Source: Williamsia deligens
Lineage (GTDB): Bacteria > Actinomycetota > Actinomycetes > Mycobacteriales > Mycobacteriaceae
Assembly (NCBI RefSeq): GCF_024171765.1
Contig: NZ_JAMTCI010000001.1
Span: forward strand, 744,001-808,000
Reading direction: 5' to 3'
Length of the DNA stretch: 64,000 nucleotides
Translations under genes and position numbers: made by a program
Shown here: piece after piece, positions 63,125-64,000 of the stretch
Layout of the letters: every line of letters begins with the position of its first letter
Numbering within the stretch: the stretch's first letter is position 1
The notes under the pieces: model-generated
The model's input: the letters and a program-made list of their open reading frames with translations, nothing else
What the model was told of the DNA's origin: nothing
Database searches by the model: none

Positions 63125-64000
63125 TCAGCGGAGCGTGTAGGGCATCGACCGCACCGCATGGACGAAGTTCCCGACGAGCGGCTCGGGCTCGCCGAGCACC
63201 AGGCCCGGTGCGCGGGTGATGAGCCGGCCGAACAGCTCGCGCAACTGCGTCTTCGCGAGGAACGCGCCCATGCAGTAGTGCGGCCCGCCGCCCCCGAACC
63301 CCAGGTGCGGGTTGGGGGACCGCGTGAGGTCGAAGCGGTCGGGGTCGTCGAAGACGTCGGCGTCGCGGTTGCCCGACGGGTAGAGCAGCAGGACCCACTC
63401 CCCCGCCCGGATCGGCTGGCCCGCGATCTCCGTGTCGACCAGGGCGGTGCGACGGAACGTCATGACCGGCGTCGCCCAGCGCACGAACTCCTCGATCGCG
63501 GTCGGCATGACCCCGTCGAGGTCGTCGACGAGGAGCTGACGCTGCTCGGGGTGGTCCTGCAGCGCCCTCGCGATGAGGCTGATGGTGTTGCGGGTGGTGT
63601 CGTTGCCGGCGACCGACAACAGCACGAAGAAGGCTGCGATCTCGTCGTCGGTGAGCTGCTCGCCCTCGACCTCCGCCTGCACCAGCGCGGTCATCAGGTC
63701 GTCCTGCGGGTGCGCGCGTCGCGCGTCGACGAGGTCGAGGGCCAGACCGAGCAGGGTGACGAGCGACTCGGCGAGGATCTCACCGGGCTCGCGCCCCGCG
63801 GCCACGTCGGGGTCGTTCCAGGACACCAACCCGTCGGCGTGGTGGGCACCGGTCTCCCGCAGTTCGGGCGGCAGCCCCATCATCTCGTAGATCGTCCACA
63901 TCGGGAGGCGCTTGCTCACCGCGGAGACGAAGTCGCCCTCGGGGTGGGCGAGCAGGTCGTCGACGATCGATTCCGCCTGACGACGGATCTGGTCGGCGAT
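63125..64000 (-). CDS. Cytochrome P450 (C-terminal part)
   Basis: The last 291 residues of a P450; the N terminus is beyond the right edge. The I-helix is LLSVAGNDTTRNTISLIARA (AGxDTT), the K-helix ExxR is IEEFVRWATPVM, and the haem loop is LGFGGGGPHYCMGAFLA with the cysteine ligand. The subfamily cannot be set from this part; it is not obviously CYP125 or CYP142. The layout P450-ALDH-ferredoxin-hydrolase suggests oxidation of an alkane, terpene or aromatic side chain. Confidence 0.9.
   Translation of the reverse strand: MADQIRRQAESIVDDLLAHPEGDFVSAVSKRLPMWTIYEMMGLPPELRETGAHHADGLVSWNDPDVAAGREPGEILAESLVTLLGLALDLVDARRAHPQDDLMTALVQAEVEGEQLTDDEIAAFFVLLSVAGNDTTRNTISLIARALQDHPEQRQLLVDDLDGVMPTAIEEFVRWATPVMTFRRTALVDTEIAGQPIRAGEWVLLLYPSGNRDADVFDDPDRFDLTRSPNPHLGFGGGGPHYCMGAFLAKTQLRELFGRLITRAPGLVLGEPEPLVGNFVHAVRSMPYTLR

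Overview
This window is high-GC, gene-dense actinobacterial DNA. Canonical KstR operators, the KstR repressor itself and a near-complete set of cholesterol/steroid catabolism genes point to a mycolic-acid-containing actinomycete. Gordonia is the best guess, with Rhodococcus or a relative possible; this rests on gene content and base composition, not on a database search. No rRNA, tRNA, CRISPR array, insertion sequence or prophage is visible.

Region 1 (1-28.9 kb) is the steroid locus. It holds hsaC (cut by the window edge), hsaA, kshA with a coupled Cys-rich small gene, hsaF-hsaG-hsaE, kstD with a MaoC hydratase, fadD19, an igr-like operon (fadE28-fadE29-chsH2-chsH1-ltp2, transcribed leftwards), fadE34, kstR and an iron-dependent alcohol dehydrogenase. 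Together these open rings A/B (KstD, KshA), hydroxylate and cleave ring A (HsaA, HsaC), process the C5 dienoate (HsaE, HsaF, HsaG) and remove the last side-chain carbons (FadD19, FadE28/29/34, ChsH1/H2, Ltp2). Five KstR boxes sit in the promoter regions at about 1.74, 1.84, 8.60, 20.57 and 26.89 kb. Set among these genes are less expected ones: an AbiEi/restriction-endonuclease-fold gene flanked on both sides by related hairpin repeats, a TetR/MFS pair with a 43-residue membrane protein, a free-standing ketosynthase, and a PAS-GGDEF-EAL protein.

Region 2 (28.9-44.1 kb) is mixed chromosomal content: an FadE5-like acyl-CoA dehydrogenase, a DUF3140 protein, a conserved helical protein, a proline-rich membrane protein, a divergent FAD-monooxygenase/MarR pair, clpC, an acyltransferase-3 membrane protein, an SGNH hydrolase, a divergent qorR/qor2-type pair, TetR genes and small exported or membrane proteins. 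Two strong terminator hairpins here share nearly the same stem, with compensatory base changes.

Region 3 (44.2-55.8 kb) looks like a self-contained catabolic island. A leftward operon (hyuA, hyuB with a C-terminal Cys-rich tail, an aryl-AMP/CoA ligase, a salicylyl-CoA-5-hydroxylase-like flavoprotein, a TetR regulator) faces a rightward operon (maleate-isomerase-like enzyme, VOC protein, an 89-residue unknown, alpha/beta hydrolase). Inverted copies of a 17-bp motif lie almost symmetrically about 45 bp from each first gene. This gene set does not match a pathway I recognise and is the best candidate for an undescribed system.

Region 4 (55.8-64 kb) contains VOC proteins, tandem lipase paralogues, an ECF sigma factor translationally coupled to a triple-VOC protein, and a P450-aldehyde dehydrogenase-ferredoxin-epoxide-hydrolase-like set that runs off the right edge.
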